28,486 nt of DNA from Pseudomonadota bacterium (lineage in GTDB: Bacteria > Pseudomonadota > Alphaproteobacteria > Acetobacterales > Acetobacteraceae), in the NCBI GenBank assembly GCA_023424475.1, contig JAFADX010000067.1:1-28486 (forward strand), read 5' to 3'. The notes under the pieces are model-generated. The model was not told the origin of the DNA, searched no databases, and saw only the letters and a list, made by a program, of their open reading frames with translations. Below are positions 13,430 to 21,044 of this stretch, in pieces; within the stretch, counting starts at the first letter, position 1, and the number at the start of each line of letters is the position of its first letter. Made by a program: the position numbers and the translations under genes.

Positions 13430-16285
13430 ATGCCCGACGACGGCGGCGCGACCGACAGGATCATCTACTCGGCGCCCATCGGCGACGATGTGAAGACCAC
13501 GACCTGCTACATGTGCGCCTGCCGCTGCGGCATCCGCGTGCACCTCAAGGACGGCCGCGTCCGCTACATCGAGGGCAACCCGGACCATCCGGTGAACAAG
13601 GGCGTGCTCTGCGGCAAGGGCAGCGCCGGGATCATGACGCAGTATTCCCCGGCGAGGCTCCAGGCGCCGCTGAAGCGCGTCGGCCCGCGGGGTTCGGGCG
13701 AATTCGCCGAAATCTCCTGGGACGAGGCGATGGAGATCGCCACCGGCTGGCTGAAGGCCGTCCGCGAGACCGATCCGCGCAAGCTCGCCTTCTTCACCGG
13801 GCGCGACCAGTCCCAGTCGCTCACGGGCTTCTGGGCGGCGCAGTTCGGCACGCCCAACTTCGCCGCCCATGGCGGCTTCTGCTCGGTCAACGTGGCGGCC
13901 GGCGGGCTCTACACCATCGGCGGCTCCTTCTGGGAATTCGGCGAGCCGGATTGGGAGCACGCGAAGTACCTGATGATCTTCGGCGTCGCCGAGGACCATG
14001 ATTCCAACCCCATCAAGACCGGCATCGCGGGGCTGAAGAAGCGCGGGTCGAAGGTCGTCTCGGTCAATCCGGTGCGCACCGGCTATTCCGCCGTCGCGGA
14101 CGAATGGGTCGGCATCCGCCCGGGGACGGACGGGCTCTTCGTGATGTCGCTGATCCACGAATTGCTGCGCACCGACCGCGTCGATGGCGAGTTCCTGGTC
14201 CGCTACACCAACGCGCCCTGGCTCGTGGTGCGCAATCCGGGCGGGGCCGATGACGGGCTCTTCGCCCGCGATGCGGATGGCAGGCCGCTCGCCTGGGACC
14301 GCGCCCGCCAGGCGATCGCGGCCGATGCCGCCGATCTCTCCCCGGTGCTGGCCGGCGAGTTCACGCTGGAGGACGGCCGCAAGGTGCAGCCTGTCTTCCA
14401 CCTCATGGCCGAACGCTACCTCGGCGCGGACTACGCGCCGGAGGCCGTGGCCGAGCGTTGCGGGATCGGTGCGGACCGCATCCGCCGCCTCGCCGCCGAG
14501 ATCGGTGCCATCGCCTTCGAGCAGCCGCTGACCCTCGACATTCCCTGGACCGACGTCTGGGGCCGCAGGCACGAGACGATGGTGGGCCGGCCCGTCGCCT
14601 TCCACGCCATGCGCGGCATCAGCGCCCATTCCAACGGCTTCCACACCTGCCGCGCGCTGCATCTGTTGCAGATGCTGCTCGGCGCCGTCGATACGCCGGG
14701 CTCCTGGCGCTACAAGTCGCCCTTCCCGCGGCCGATCCCGCCGGGCCCCGGCCCGGCCGGAAAGGGTGCCAAGCCGAACACGCCGCTCGCGGGCAACATC
14801 CTCTCCTTCACCCATGGGCCGGACGACCTGCTGGTGGAGGAGGACGGCACGCCGATCCGCCTCGACCACGCCTTCTCCTGGGAGGCGCCGCTCGGCCTGC
14901 ACGGGATGATGCACAGCGTCATCGGCAATGCCGAGAAGGGCGACCCCTACCGCATCGACACGCTGTTCATGTTCATGGCGAACATGGCCTGGAACAGCGC
15001 CATGAACCCGCTCGAGACCATCCGCTGCCTGACCGCGCAGGACGGGAACGGGGACTACGTGATCCCGCACGTCATCTACTCCGACGCCTTTTTCAGCGAG
15101 ACCGTCCCCTATGCGGACCTGATCCTGCCGGACACGACCTACCTCGAACGCTGGGACGCGATCTCGATCCTCGACCGGCCGATCGGCTCCTCGCACGGTC
15201 CGGGCGACGCGATCCGCCAGCCGGTGATCCAGCCCGACCGCGACGTGCGGCCCTTCCAGGAGGTGCTGATCGAGCTCGGCGCGCGGCTCGGCCTGCCGGC
15301 CTTCGTGAAGGAGGACGGCTCGCCGAGGTTCAAGGACTATCCGGACTACCTGGTGAACCACCAGCGCGCGCCGGGCGTCGGCCCGCTCGCCGGCTGGCGC
15401 GGGGAGGACGGGTCGAAGAAGGGCGTCGGCGAACCCAACAAGGACCAGTTGCAGCGCTACGTCGAGAATGGCTGCTTCTGGCGCCATCACCTCGCGCCGG
15501 AAGAGTCCTACTTCAAGCACGCCAACGCGACCTACCTCGCCAATGCCAAGGCGATGGGGATGATGGGCAACTCCAACCAGGTCGTGATGCAGATCTGGTC
15601 GGAACCGCTGCAGAAGTTCCGCCTCGCGGCGGAGGGCCATGGCGCCAAGCAGCCGCCCGAGCACCTGCGCGAGCGCGTCCGCACCTATTGCGACCCGATG
15701 CCGATCTGGTACGCGCCGCTCGAGCAGCAGCAGCACGACACCGGGCCCTTCCCGCTCTCCGCCGTCACGCAACGGCCGATGGCGATGTATCATTCCTGGG
15801 GCTCGATGAACGCCTGGCTGCGGCAGATCCACGGCTCCAACAAGCTCTACATGTCGCGCGAGCGCGCCACGGCCGAAGGCCTCGCGCAGGACGACTGGGT
15901 CTGGGTGGAAAGCCGTGGCGGGCGCGTGAAGGCGCAGCTCAGCCTGATGGAAGGCGTCAACCGCGACACCGTCTGGACCTGGAACGCCATCGGCAAGCGT
16001 GCCGGCGCGTGGATGCTCTCGCCGCAGGCGGCGGAGGCGCAGCGCGGCTTCCTGCTCAACCACGTCATCAGCGAATGGCTGCCGGCACAGACCGGCCCGC
16101 GCCTGTCCAACGCCGACCCGGTGACCGGCCAGGCCGCCTGGTACGACCTGCGCGTGAAGGTCACGAAATGCGCGCCGGAGGAAGCCGGCGCGACCGACCC
16201 CCTCCCGGCCCCGCTCGGGCCGCCGCCGGACATGCCCGTGCCGCCGGACATCCTTCGCTACAACGCCGGGGGGCAGAAGCCGTGA
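13430..16285 (+). CDS. soeA: sulfite dehydrogenase (quinone) catalytic subunit SoeA
   Basis: 951 aa molybdopterin oxidoreductase of the DMSO-reductase superfamily. SoeA oxidises sulfite to sulfate in the cytoplasm and passes electrons through SoeB and SoeC to quinone. The N-terminal [4Fe-4S] motif uses Cys26, Cys29, Cys33 and Cys61 (CYMCACRCG, then VLCGKG). Cys151 in HGGFCSVN is the probable Mo ligand. No Tat signal precedes the Fe-S motif, which fits the cytoplasmic Soe enzyme and argues against periplasmic PsrA/PhsA/TtrA. The C-terminal cofactor domain contains MAMYHSWGSMNAWLRQIHGSN. GGGGGAAAG precedes ATG 13430. It overlaps soeB by 4 nt. Substrate assignment rests on family resemblance plus the ABC gene set, so another oxyanion remains possible. 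Confidence 0.88.
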   Translation: MPDDGGATDRIIYSAPIGDDVKTTTCYMCACRCGIRVHLKDGRVRYIEGNPDHPVNKGVLCGKGSAGIMTQYSPARLQAPLKRVGPRGSGEFAEISWDEAMEIATGWLKAVRETDPRKLAFFTGRDQSQSLTGFWAAQFGTPNFAAHGGFCSVNVAAGGLYTIGGSFWEFGEPDWEHAKYLMIFGVAEDHDSNPIKTGIAGLKKRGSKVVSVNPVRTGYSAVADEWVGIRPGTDGLFVMSLIHELLRTDRVDGEFLVRYTNAPWLVVRNPGGADDGLFARDADGRPLAWDRARQAIAADAADLSPVLAGEFTLEDGRKVQPVFHLMAERYLGADYAPEAVAERCGIGADRIRRLAAEIGAIAFEQPLTLDIPWTDVWGRRHETMVGRPVAFHAMRGISAHSNGFHTCRALHLLQMLLGAVDTPGSWRYKSPFPRPIPPGPGPAGKGAKPNTPLAGNILSFTHGPDDLLVEEDGTPIRLDHAFSWEAPLGLHGMMHSVIGNAEKGDPYRIDTLFMFMANMAWNSAMNPLETIRCLTAQDGNGDYVIPHVIYSDAFFSETVPYADLILPDTTYLERWDAISILDRPIGSSHGPGDAIRQPVIQPDRDVRPFQEVLIELGARLGLPAFVKEDGSPRFKDYPDYLVNHQRAPGVGPLAGWRGEDGSKKGVGEPNKDQLQRYVENGCFWRHHLAPEESYFKHANATYLANAKAMGMMGNSNQVVMQIWSEPLQKFRLAAEGHGAKQPPEHLRERVRTYCDPMPIWYAPLEQQQHDTGPFPLSAVTQRPMAMYHSWGSMNAWLRQIHGSNKLYMSRERATAEGLAQDDWVWVESRGGRVKAQLSLMEGVNRDTVWTWNAIGKRAGAWMLSPQAAEAQRGFLLNHVISEWLPAQTGPRLSNADPVTGQAAWYDLRVKVTKCAPEEAGATDPLPAPLGPPPDMPVPPDILRYNAGGQKP

Positions 16286-17025
16286 CGTCACTTCCCGAAA
16301 CCCGGCCCGGCGCGAAGAAGCTCGGCCTCGTCATCGACCTCGACACCTGCGTCGGCTGCCAGGCCTGCGCGACCAACTGCAAGGAATGGAACACCAGCGG
16401 CCACATGGCGCCGCTGCCAGACCACCATCCCTATTCCGCCGCCGTCGAAGGCGTCTGGTTCAACCGCGTCCATGGCTACGAAGCCGGCGAGGGCGAGGAC
16501 GGCCGGACGGTCCACTTCCCCCGTTCCTGCCTGCATTGCGAGACACCGGCCTGCGTCACCGTCTGCCCCACCGGCGCCTCCTACAAGCGCGCCGAGGACG
16601 GCATCGTGCTGGTCAATACCGACATGTGCATCGGCTGCCAGCTCTGCGCCTGGGCCTGCCCCTACGGTGCGCGCGAATTCGACGAAGACGAGGGCGTGAT
16701 GAAGAAGTGCACGCTCTGCATCGACCGCATCTACAACGAGACCATCCCCGAGGCGCGCCGCGTGCCCGCCTGCGTCTCGACCTGCCCGGCCAATGCGCGG
16801 CATTTCGGCGACCTCGGCGACCCGGAGAGCGACGTCTCGAAGCTGGTTGCCGAGCGCGGCGGCTTCGAGCTGATGCCCGAGCTCGGCTACGGGCCGGTCA
16901 ACCGCTACCTGCCGCCGCGCCGCGCCCCCAAGGCCGATGCCGGCCCGCCCAGGGAGGCCGGCCCCCTGCCCTCGCAGATCGCCAACCCGCTGCTGCGCTG
17001 GGTCGACAAGGTGCTGTCCCGATGA
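16282..17025 (+). CDS. soeB: sulfite dehydrogenase iron-sulfur subunit SoeB
   Basis: 247 aa, DmsB/NrfC-type electron-transfer subunit. Sixteen cysteines form four [4Fe-4S] sites: Cys23/26/29/33, Cys83/86/91/95, Cys116/119/122/126 and Cys143/146/164/168, including the motifs CVGCQACATNC and CIGCQLCAWAC. It carries electrons from the SoeA molybdenum site to the membrane subunit. GTG 16282 overlaps the soeA stop (GTGA), and its own stop overlaps soeC (ATGA), so the three are translationally coupled. No signal peptide, consistent with a cytoplasmic complex. The C-terminal tail (about 215-247) is Pro/Arg-rich, ending in a short helix LLRWVDKVLSR that may contact the membrane subunit. Confidence 0.92.
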   Translation: MTSLPETRPGAKKLGLVIDLDTCVGCQACATNCKEWNTSGHMAPLPDHHPYSAAVEGVWFNRVHGYEAGEGEDGRTVHFPRSCLHCETPACVTVCPTGASYKRAEDGIVLVNTDMCIGCQLCAWACPYGAREFDEDEGVMKKCTLCIDRIYNETIPEARRVPACVSTCPANARHFGDLGDPESDVSKLVAERGGFELMPELGYGPVNRYLPPRRAPKADAGPPREAGPLPSQIANPLLRWVDKVLSR

Positions 17026-17966
17026 ATCCCGCGCCCTCCATCATCTTCTTCACCGTCGCGTCGGGCGCGGGCTACGGGCTGCTGTTCTGGACCGGGCTGC
17101 TGCGGCCGCTGGGCTGGGTGCCGGCCACGCCGGGCTTCGGTGCGGCCGCCACCGGCCTCGCCCTCGTGCTCGTCATGTTCGGGCTGCTGTCCTCCACGGC
17201 GCATCTCGGCCGGCCGGAGCGCGCCTGGCGGGCGCTGAGCCAGTGGCGGTCCTCCTGGCTGTCGCGCGAGGGCGTCGCGGCCATCGCGACCTTCGCGCCG
17301 GCGAGCCTGCTGTTCCTGGCCGTGATCGCCGGCAGGACGGAACTCGCCACGGGCATGGGCCTGCTCTCGGCCATCGGCGCCGCGGTGACGGTCTATTGCA
17401 CCGGCATGATCTACGCGTCGCTGAGGACCATCCGCCAATGGCATCATCCGCTGGTGGTGCCGGGCTACCTGCTCTACGCGGCCTTCTCGGGCGCGGCGCT
17501 GATGGCGATGCTGGCGGCCTTCTGGGGCCGGGCGGCCGCGCCGGCGGCGATCGCCGCGGTGCTCGGCGCCGCCTCCTTCCTCCTCAAGCGGCTCTACTGG
17601 GCGAGCGTCGATGCCGCACCGCCGGTCGCCACGATGGAAAGCGCGACCGGCCTCGGCTTCATCGGCAAGGTCCGGCCGATGGAGCCGCCGCACACCGAGA
17701 CGAACTACCTGCTGCGCGAAATGGCCTTCCGCATCGGCCGCGTCCATGCGGCCAGGCTGCGCCGCATCGCCAGCCTCGCCGGCTTCGCGGCTCCGGCGGC
17801 GCTGCTGCTGGTGGCGGCCCTGCTCCCGGGCGGTATCCTGGCCGGGTTCTGCGCGGCCGTCGCGGTCGGCCTCGCCATGGTGGGGCTGGCGGCCGAGCGC
17901 TGGCTGATGTTCGCCGAGGCGACCCACACCGTGGCCCTCTACTACGGCGTCGCCGAGCCCGCCTGA
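17022..17966 (+). CDS. soeC: sulfite dehydrogenase membrane anchor SoeC (DmsC family)
   Basis: 314 aa with about eight membrane segments, near residues 8-26, 40-58, 84-103, 110-133, 147-166, 172-188, 250-268 and 271-291. This is the DmsC-like anchor layout rather than NrfD. STAHLGRPERAW (58-69), typical of DmsC/SoeC anchors, follows the second segment and holds His61. A long loop (about 195-245) includes MEPPHTETNYLLREMAFRIGR, also common in SoeC. It anchors SoeAB at the inner membrane and handles quinone reduction. ATG 17022 overlaps soeB by 4 nt. A hairpin ends the operon 10 nt after the stop. Confidence 0.9.
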   Translation: MNPAPSIIFFTVASGAGYGLLFWTGLLRPLGWVPATPGFGAAATGLALVLVMFGLLSSTAHLGRPERAWRALSQWRSSWLSREGVAAIATFAPASLLFLAVIAGRTELATGMGLLSAIGAAVTVYCTGMIYASLRTIRQWHHPLVVPGYLLYAAFSGAALMAMLAAFWGRAAAPAAIAAVLGAASFLLKRLYWASVDAAPPVATMESATGLGFIGKVRPMEPPHTETNYLLREMAFRIGRVHAARLRRIASLAGFAAPAALLLVAALLPGGILAGFCAAVAVGLAMVGLAAERWLMFAEATHTVALYYGVAEPA

Positions 17967-17976
17967 GCCCGCCCCG

Positions 17977-17993
17977 AGCGCCCCCTGGGCGCT
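17977..17993 (+). terminator. terminator hairpin after soeABC
   Basis: AGCGCCC (17977-17983), loop CCT, GGGCGCT (17987-17993), followed by TTG. A perfect 7-bp stem 10 nt after the soeC stop, separating soeABC from the downstream binding-protein gene. Confidence 0.6.
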
Positions 17994-18047
17994 TGCCGGC
18001 TTGCCCGCCTTCCCTGAGGATGGCGGCCAAGTCGTTGGGAGGCGTCC

Positions 18048-19628
18048 ATGTTGAAGCGTTCGGAGTTCCTGCGTGCCACCGGGGCGGCGGCAGCCGCCCT
18101 CGCCCTGCCCGCCGCCGCGCGGGGCCAGGACAGCTCGCTGCGCGCCGGGCTGAAGCTCAGCCCGACCTCGATGGATCCGCATTTCCGGCTCTCGGGCGAG
18201 CAGAACCTGCTGCGCGCCCTGCATGCGCGCCTGATCGGCATGAGCGCGGACGGCAAGCCCGAGGCCGGCATCGCCGAGAGCTGGCGCCCGGTGGGCGACG
18301 GCACCGCCTGGGAATTCAAGATCCGCGGCAATGCGAAGTTCAGCGACGGCAGCCCGGTCACCGCCGAGGACGTCGCCTATTCGATCGCCCGCGTGCCGAC
18401 CATCACCGGCTCGGCCGGGGCCTACCACATCTTCGTCCGCGCCATCACGCGGACGGAGGTGAAGGACCCGCGCACGATCCTGATCCACACCGCGCAGCCC
18501 TACCCCTTCATGGCCGAGGACATGACCGAGATCGCGGTGATCTCGAAGACGCTCGGCCCCGACCTCAAGACCGCGGACTTCAATGCGAAGAACGTGCGGC
18601 TGTTCTCGGGTCCCTACACGCTGGCGGACTATCGCTTCGGCGAATTCGTGGAGATGCGGCGCAACCCGCACTGGTACGGGCCGGCGCCGACCTTCGGGAA
18701 CGCGCATTTCAAGGTCATCGCCTCCGATTCCAGCCGCATGGCCGCGCTGCTGGCCGGCGACGTGCAGGCCGTGGACGAGGTCGCGGTGCAGGACCTCGCC
18801 CGGATGCGGCGCGACCCGGCGCTGAACGTCACGCAGATCGCGGGCATGCGCGTGATGTACATCGCCATGGACAGCGACCGGGACGTCTCGCCCTTCGTGC
18901 GGGATTCCAACGGCCAGCCGATGACACGCAACCCCTTGAAGGATGCGCGCGTGCGCCAGGCGCTGTCCTACGCGCTGAACCGCCAGGCGATCGTCGACCG
19001 GGTGATGGAAGGCGCCGCGAGCGTCGCCTCGAACCTGCTGCCGCCGGGCACGCCGGGCACTTCGCCCAATCTCGGCGTCACGCCCTACGACCCCGAGCGC
19101 GCGCGCAGGCTGCTGGCCGAGGCCGGCTATCCGAACGGCTTCCAGCTCACCATCCACGCCACCAACGACCGCTACCCGAACGACGAGAAGGTGGCGCAGG
19201 CGATCGCGCAGTTCTGGACCCGCATCGGCGTCCGGACCGAGGTCGCGACCCTGCCCAACGCGGCGTATTTCCCGGCCGCCTCGCGCCAGACCTTCAGCGT
19301 CATGGCGGCGCAGTACGGCGCGGACAACGTCTCCTATGCCTACCGGGCGCTGGTGCACACCTATGACCGCGGCCGCGGCCTCGGCACCGCCAACCGCACC
19401 CGGCATTCGAGCCCGCGCGCCGATGCGCTCGTGGCCCAGGCACTGACGGAAATGGACGAGGCGAAGCGCAACGGCCTGCTCGCGCGCGCCGCCGACATCG
19501 CGATCGGCGAGGAAGCCATCATCCACATGGTCTACCATCCCGCCTATGTCTATGCGGCGCGCAAGCCGCTCTCGGTCACGCCCTACTACAACGGGGCCTT
19601 CCTGCCGCAAGCCGTGCGGCGCGGATGA
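18048..19628 (+). CDS. ABC transporter solute-binding protein, family 5, orphan
   Basis: 526 aa. The N-terminus MLKRSEFLRATGAAAAALAL then PAAARGQ is a signal peptide. KRSEFLRA resembles a Tat motif with Lys in place of the first Arg, so Tat or Sec export is open. Family-5 features are KLSPTSMDPHF, AGIAESWRP, KFSDGSPVTAEDVAYSIAR, RLFSGPYTLADY, DARVRQALSYALNRQAIVDRVMEG and ARRLLAEAGYPNGFQL. No permease or ATPase gene is nearby. It is a paralogue of the protein at 11698-13257, and the two flank soeABC. GGGAGG lies about 7 nt before ATG 18048. Its link to sulfite oxidation is unknown; a taurine- or sulfonate-type ligand would be speculation. Confidence 0.92.
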   Translation: MLKRSEFLRATGAAAAALALPAAARGQDSSLRAGLKLSPTSMDPHFRLSGEQNLLRALHARLIGMSADGKPEAGIAESWRPVGDGTAWEFKIRGNAKFSDGSPVTAEDVAYSIARVPTITGSAGAYHIFVRAITRTEVKDPRTILIHTAQPYPFMAEDMTEIAVISKTLGPDLKTADFNAKNVRLFSGPYTLADYRFGEFVEMRRNPHWYGPAPTFGNAHFKVIASDSSRMAALLAGDVQAVDEVAVQDLARMRRDPALNVTQIAGMRVMYIAMDSDRDVSPFVRDSNGQPMTRNPLKDARVRQALSYALNRQAIVDRVMEGAASVASNLLPPGTPGTSPNLGVTPYDPERARRLLAEAGYPNGFQLTIHATNDRYPNDEKVAQAIAQFWTRIGVRTEVATLPNAAYFPAASRQTFSVMAAQYGADNVSYAYRALVHTYDRGRGLGTANRTRHSSPRADALVAQALTEMDEAKRNGLLARAADIAIGEEAIIHMVYHPAYVYAARKPLSVTPYYNGAFLPQAVRRG

Positions 19629-20109
19629 GGCGCGCCGTCATCGGGAAGGAGGGCGGAAGCGCCTGCTTCTTCATGGCGGCGTCTTCGCGGCATGTGTCGC
19701 GGCAATCGGCAGCGGGGCCGCGAGGGCGATCGCCGAATGGGATCGGACCGGTCGCGCAGGCCGGTTGCGGCCCGCCGCCGGGCGTGCGGGCAATGCCTGA
19801 CGAGCCTTCGTTGCCGTGCATGCGGGGTCACTGAAACCGGCCTTGACCGGATGAGCGGCAGCGAACACGCCCTGCCTGCTCCGTGACCGGGTTGGACGTG
19901 GTTCGGGGGCCTTTCCGGCGAGCCCAGCCGCCCCGAAGGCCTGTCGAGCAGCCGTTCCCGCACCCGACGGTCATGACGTCATGGCCATCGGGAGGTCCGC
20001 GCATTCGTCCCGGCCGCCGCCGCGATGGCCCATCCGCCAGCAACCTGACGAGCAGGCACGCCCGTCCCGAAAAGGCACCATGAGACGATGTGCTGTTCTG
20101 GGGCAGGGA
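19629..20109. other. 481-bp stretch without a convincing gene
   Basis: Short open frames on both strands are Arg/Pro/Ala-rich, lack ribosome-binding sites and look like GC-driven noise. The stretch holds a 6-bp stem around the upstream stop (GGCGCG 19618-19623 / CGCGCC 19631-19636), a long-range stem TTCGGGG (19902-19908) / CCCCGAA (19931-19937), and the near-palindrome at 19965-19990. It lies downstream of the 3' end of tRNA-Pro, a common insertion spot, but I find no repeat of the tRNA end here. Confidence 0.6.
19965..19990. promoter_or_regulatory. 26-bp near-palindrome, possible protein-binding site
   Basis: The core CATGACGTCATG (19972-19983) is a perfect 12-bp palindrome. Extending to 26 bp (CGA-C-GG-T-core-G-CC-A-TCG) keeps 22 of 26 positions symmetric. 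With no loop, it looks more like a dimeric regulator site than an RNA hairpin. No gene start is close enough to assign a target. Confidence 0.4.
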
Positions 20110-20186
20110 TGGTCGGAGCGGCGGGATTCGAACCCACGACCCCCAGTCCCCCAGACTGATGCGCTACCAGGCTGCGCTACGCTCCG
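20110..20186 (-). tRNA. tRNA-Pro (anticodon GGG)
   Basis: 77 nt with encoded CCA. Read on the minus strand, the acceptor CGGAGCG pairs with CGCTCCG, followed by discriminator A and CCA. The D arm is GCGC...GCGC and the T arm carries GGTTCGAATCC. The anticodon stem TCAGT/ACTGG (one T-G wobble) closes the loop CTGGGGG, giving anticodon GGG, which reads CCC and CCU proline codons. Confidence 0.95.
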
Positions 20187-20232
20187 ACCGAGAGGCGCCG
20201 TTTAGCACCGGCCGCCGCAGGTTTGAAGCCCC

Positions 20233-20658
20233 TCAGGCCGACAGCGCGCGAAGTTCCCGCGCGATCTGTTCAAGTTCCACCAACGCCTCGCGCAGCGCGG
20301 CTGTCTCCTGCTCCTCCGCCGCCGGGGGCGGGTCGCCGAGCGGCAATTCGGCCGCCGCGGCCGCCTGCGGCCCCTCGTCCGTGCCGTCGCGCAGCAGGCG
20401 CTGCACGCCCTTGATGGTGTAGCCCTGGGTGTAGAGGAGGTCCGAGATCCGCCGCAGCAGCGCGATATCCTCGGGCCGGTAGTAGCGCCGGCCGCCGCCG
20501 CGCTTCAGCGGCTTGAGCTGGGGGAACTTGGTTTCCCAGAATCGCAGCACATGCTGCGGAATATGCAGGTCGTCGGCGACCTCGCTGATGGTGCGAAAGG
20601 CGGTCGGCGCCTTGCGCAGCCGCCCACGGCCTTCGTCCTGGGGCCCCTCCTCGCTCAT
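20233..20658 (-). CDS. MerR family transcriptional regulator
   Basis: 141 aa. The winged-helix MerR DNA-binding domain covers about residues 20-92: RTISEVADDLHIPQHVLRFWETKFP, then GGGRRYYRPEDIALLRRISDLLYTQGYTIKGVQRLL. The C-terminus (about 95-141) is acidic and Ala-rich, ending in a short coiled-coil-like helix (ETAALREALVELEQIARELRAL). No metal-binding cysteines are present, so it is not a metal sensor. This is the MerR gene usually found next to ihfA in alphaproteobacteria. ATG 20658 overlaps the ihfA stop by ATGA, so both come from the ihfA promoter. Target genes are unknown. Confidence 0.92.
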   Translation of the reverse strand: MSEEGPQDEGRGRLRKAPTAFRTISEVADDLHIPQHVLRFWETKFPQLKPLKRGGGRRYYRPEDIALLRRISDLLYTQGYTIKGVQRLLRDGTDEGPQAAAAAELPLGDPPPAAEEQETAALREALVELEQIARELRALSA

Positions 20659-20960
20659 TCCTCGGTCCCGTCGGGCTCGTGATTGATGCGCGCCTTCAGC
20701 ACCTGCGAGGGGCGGAAGGACAGCACCTTGCGCGGCAGGATCGGCACTTCCACGCCCGTCTTCGGGTTGCGCCCGATGCGCTGGCCCTTCTGGCGCACGA
20801 GGAAGGTCCCGAAGGCGGAGATCTTCACCGGCTCACCGGCCTCGAGCGCCGCCGCCATGCGCTCGAGCACCGTCTCGAGCAGCGCCGCGCTTTCGTTCCG
20901 CGACAGCCCGACATTGGCATAGACCGCCTCCGCAAGCTGTGCGCGCGTGACCGTATTCAT
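20655..20960 (-). CDS. ihfA: integration host factor subunit alpha
   Basis: 101 aa HU/IHF-family DNA-bending protein; it pairs with IhfB to bend DNA in promoters, recombination sites and replication. The sequence is typical: MNTVTRAQLAEAVYANVGLS, then VKISAFGTFLVRQKGQRIGRNPKTG with RNPKTG at 64-69 in the DNA-intercalating arm, then PILPRKVLSFRPSQVLK. The start at 20960 is preferred over an upstream frame reaching 21020, because family similarity begins there and the putative promoter lies inside the extension. It overlaps merR downstream. Its own promoter and a possible IHF site lie just upstream, and it is separated from fabH by a TRAP operon. Confidence 0.96.
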   Translation of the reverse strand: MNTVTRAQLAEAVYANVGLSRNESAALLETVLERMAAALEAGEPVKISAFGTFLVRQKGQRIGRNPKTGVEVPILPRKVLSFRPSQVLKARINHEPDGTEE

Positions 20961-20975
20961 TCGCCGCGGCCCCCA

Positions 20976-20988
20976 TAAACCCCTGATG
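20976..20988 (-). promoter_or_regulatory. possible IHF-binding site in the ihfA leader
   Basis: On the minus strand CATCAGGGGTTTA matches the IHF consensus WATCARNNNNTTR with one mismatch (C for W). It sits around the predicted ihfA transcription start. IHF autoregulation is known in E. coli; here it is inferred from one weak site. Confidence 0.25.
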
Positions 20989-20990
20989 CG

Positions 20991-21020
20991 ATTGAAAACC
21001 GCCGGCGGGCCGCCCGTCAA
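20991..21020 (-). promoter_or_regulatory. ihfA promoter
   Basis: On the minus strand TTGACG (21020-21015) and TTCAAT (20996-20991) are separated by an 18-nt spacer; 5/6 and 4/6 to consensus. The start would fall near 20984, giving a leader of about 25 nt. Needed here because the upstream neighbour is a transporter operon rather than fabH. Confidence 0.5.
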
Positions 21021-21036
21021 CCGGAACCGGCCCGCC
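21004..21036 (-). terminator. dctM-proximal terminator hairpin overlapping the ihfA promoter
   Basis: On the minus strand GGCGGGCCG (21036-21028) pairs perfectly with CGGCCCGCC (21012-21004) across a 15-nt loop, followed by GGCGG and TTTT. It starts 9 nt after the dctM stop. The loop contains the ihfA -35 element, so terminator and promoter are interleaved. Confidence 0.55.
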
Positions 21037-21044
21037 CCGCTCCT

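Noticed and set aside
13055..16291. A 1078-codon open frame antisense to soeA
   Set aside because: It is rich in Arg, His, Asp and Val with no recognisable domain. It mirrors a clear molybdoenzyme gene and is expected from very high GC content and skewed third positions.
13430..17966. Polysulfide, thiosulfate or tetrathionate reductase instead of sulfite dehydrogenase
   Set aside because: The catalytic subunit lacks a Tat signal and the anchor is DmsC-like rather than NrfD-like, which fits the cytoplasmic SoeABC. Not fully excluded.
16905..19610. A 901-codon antisense open frame across soeC and the downstream binding protein
   Set aside because: It spans two real genes and their intergenic terminator, has low-complexity Arg/Gly/His-rich sequence and no known motif. 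It is a composition artefact.
19629..20186. Possible integrated element at the 3' end of tRNA-Pro
   Set aside because: I looked for a second copy of the tRNA 3' end (GATTCGAACC and flanks) and for an integrase gene in the window and found neither.
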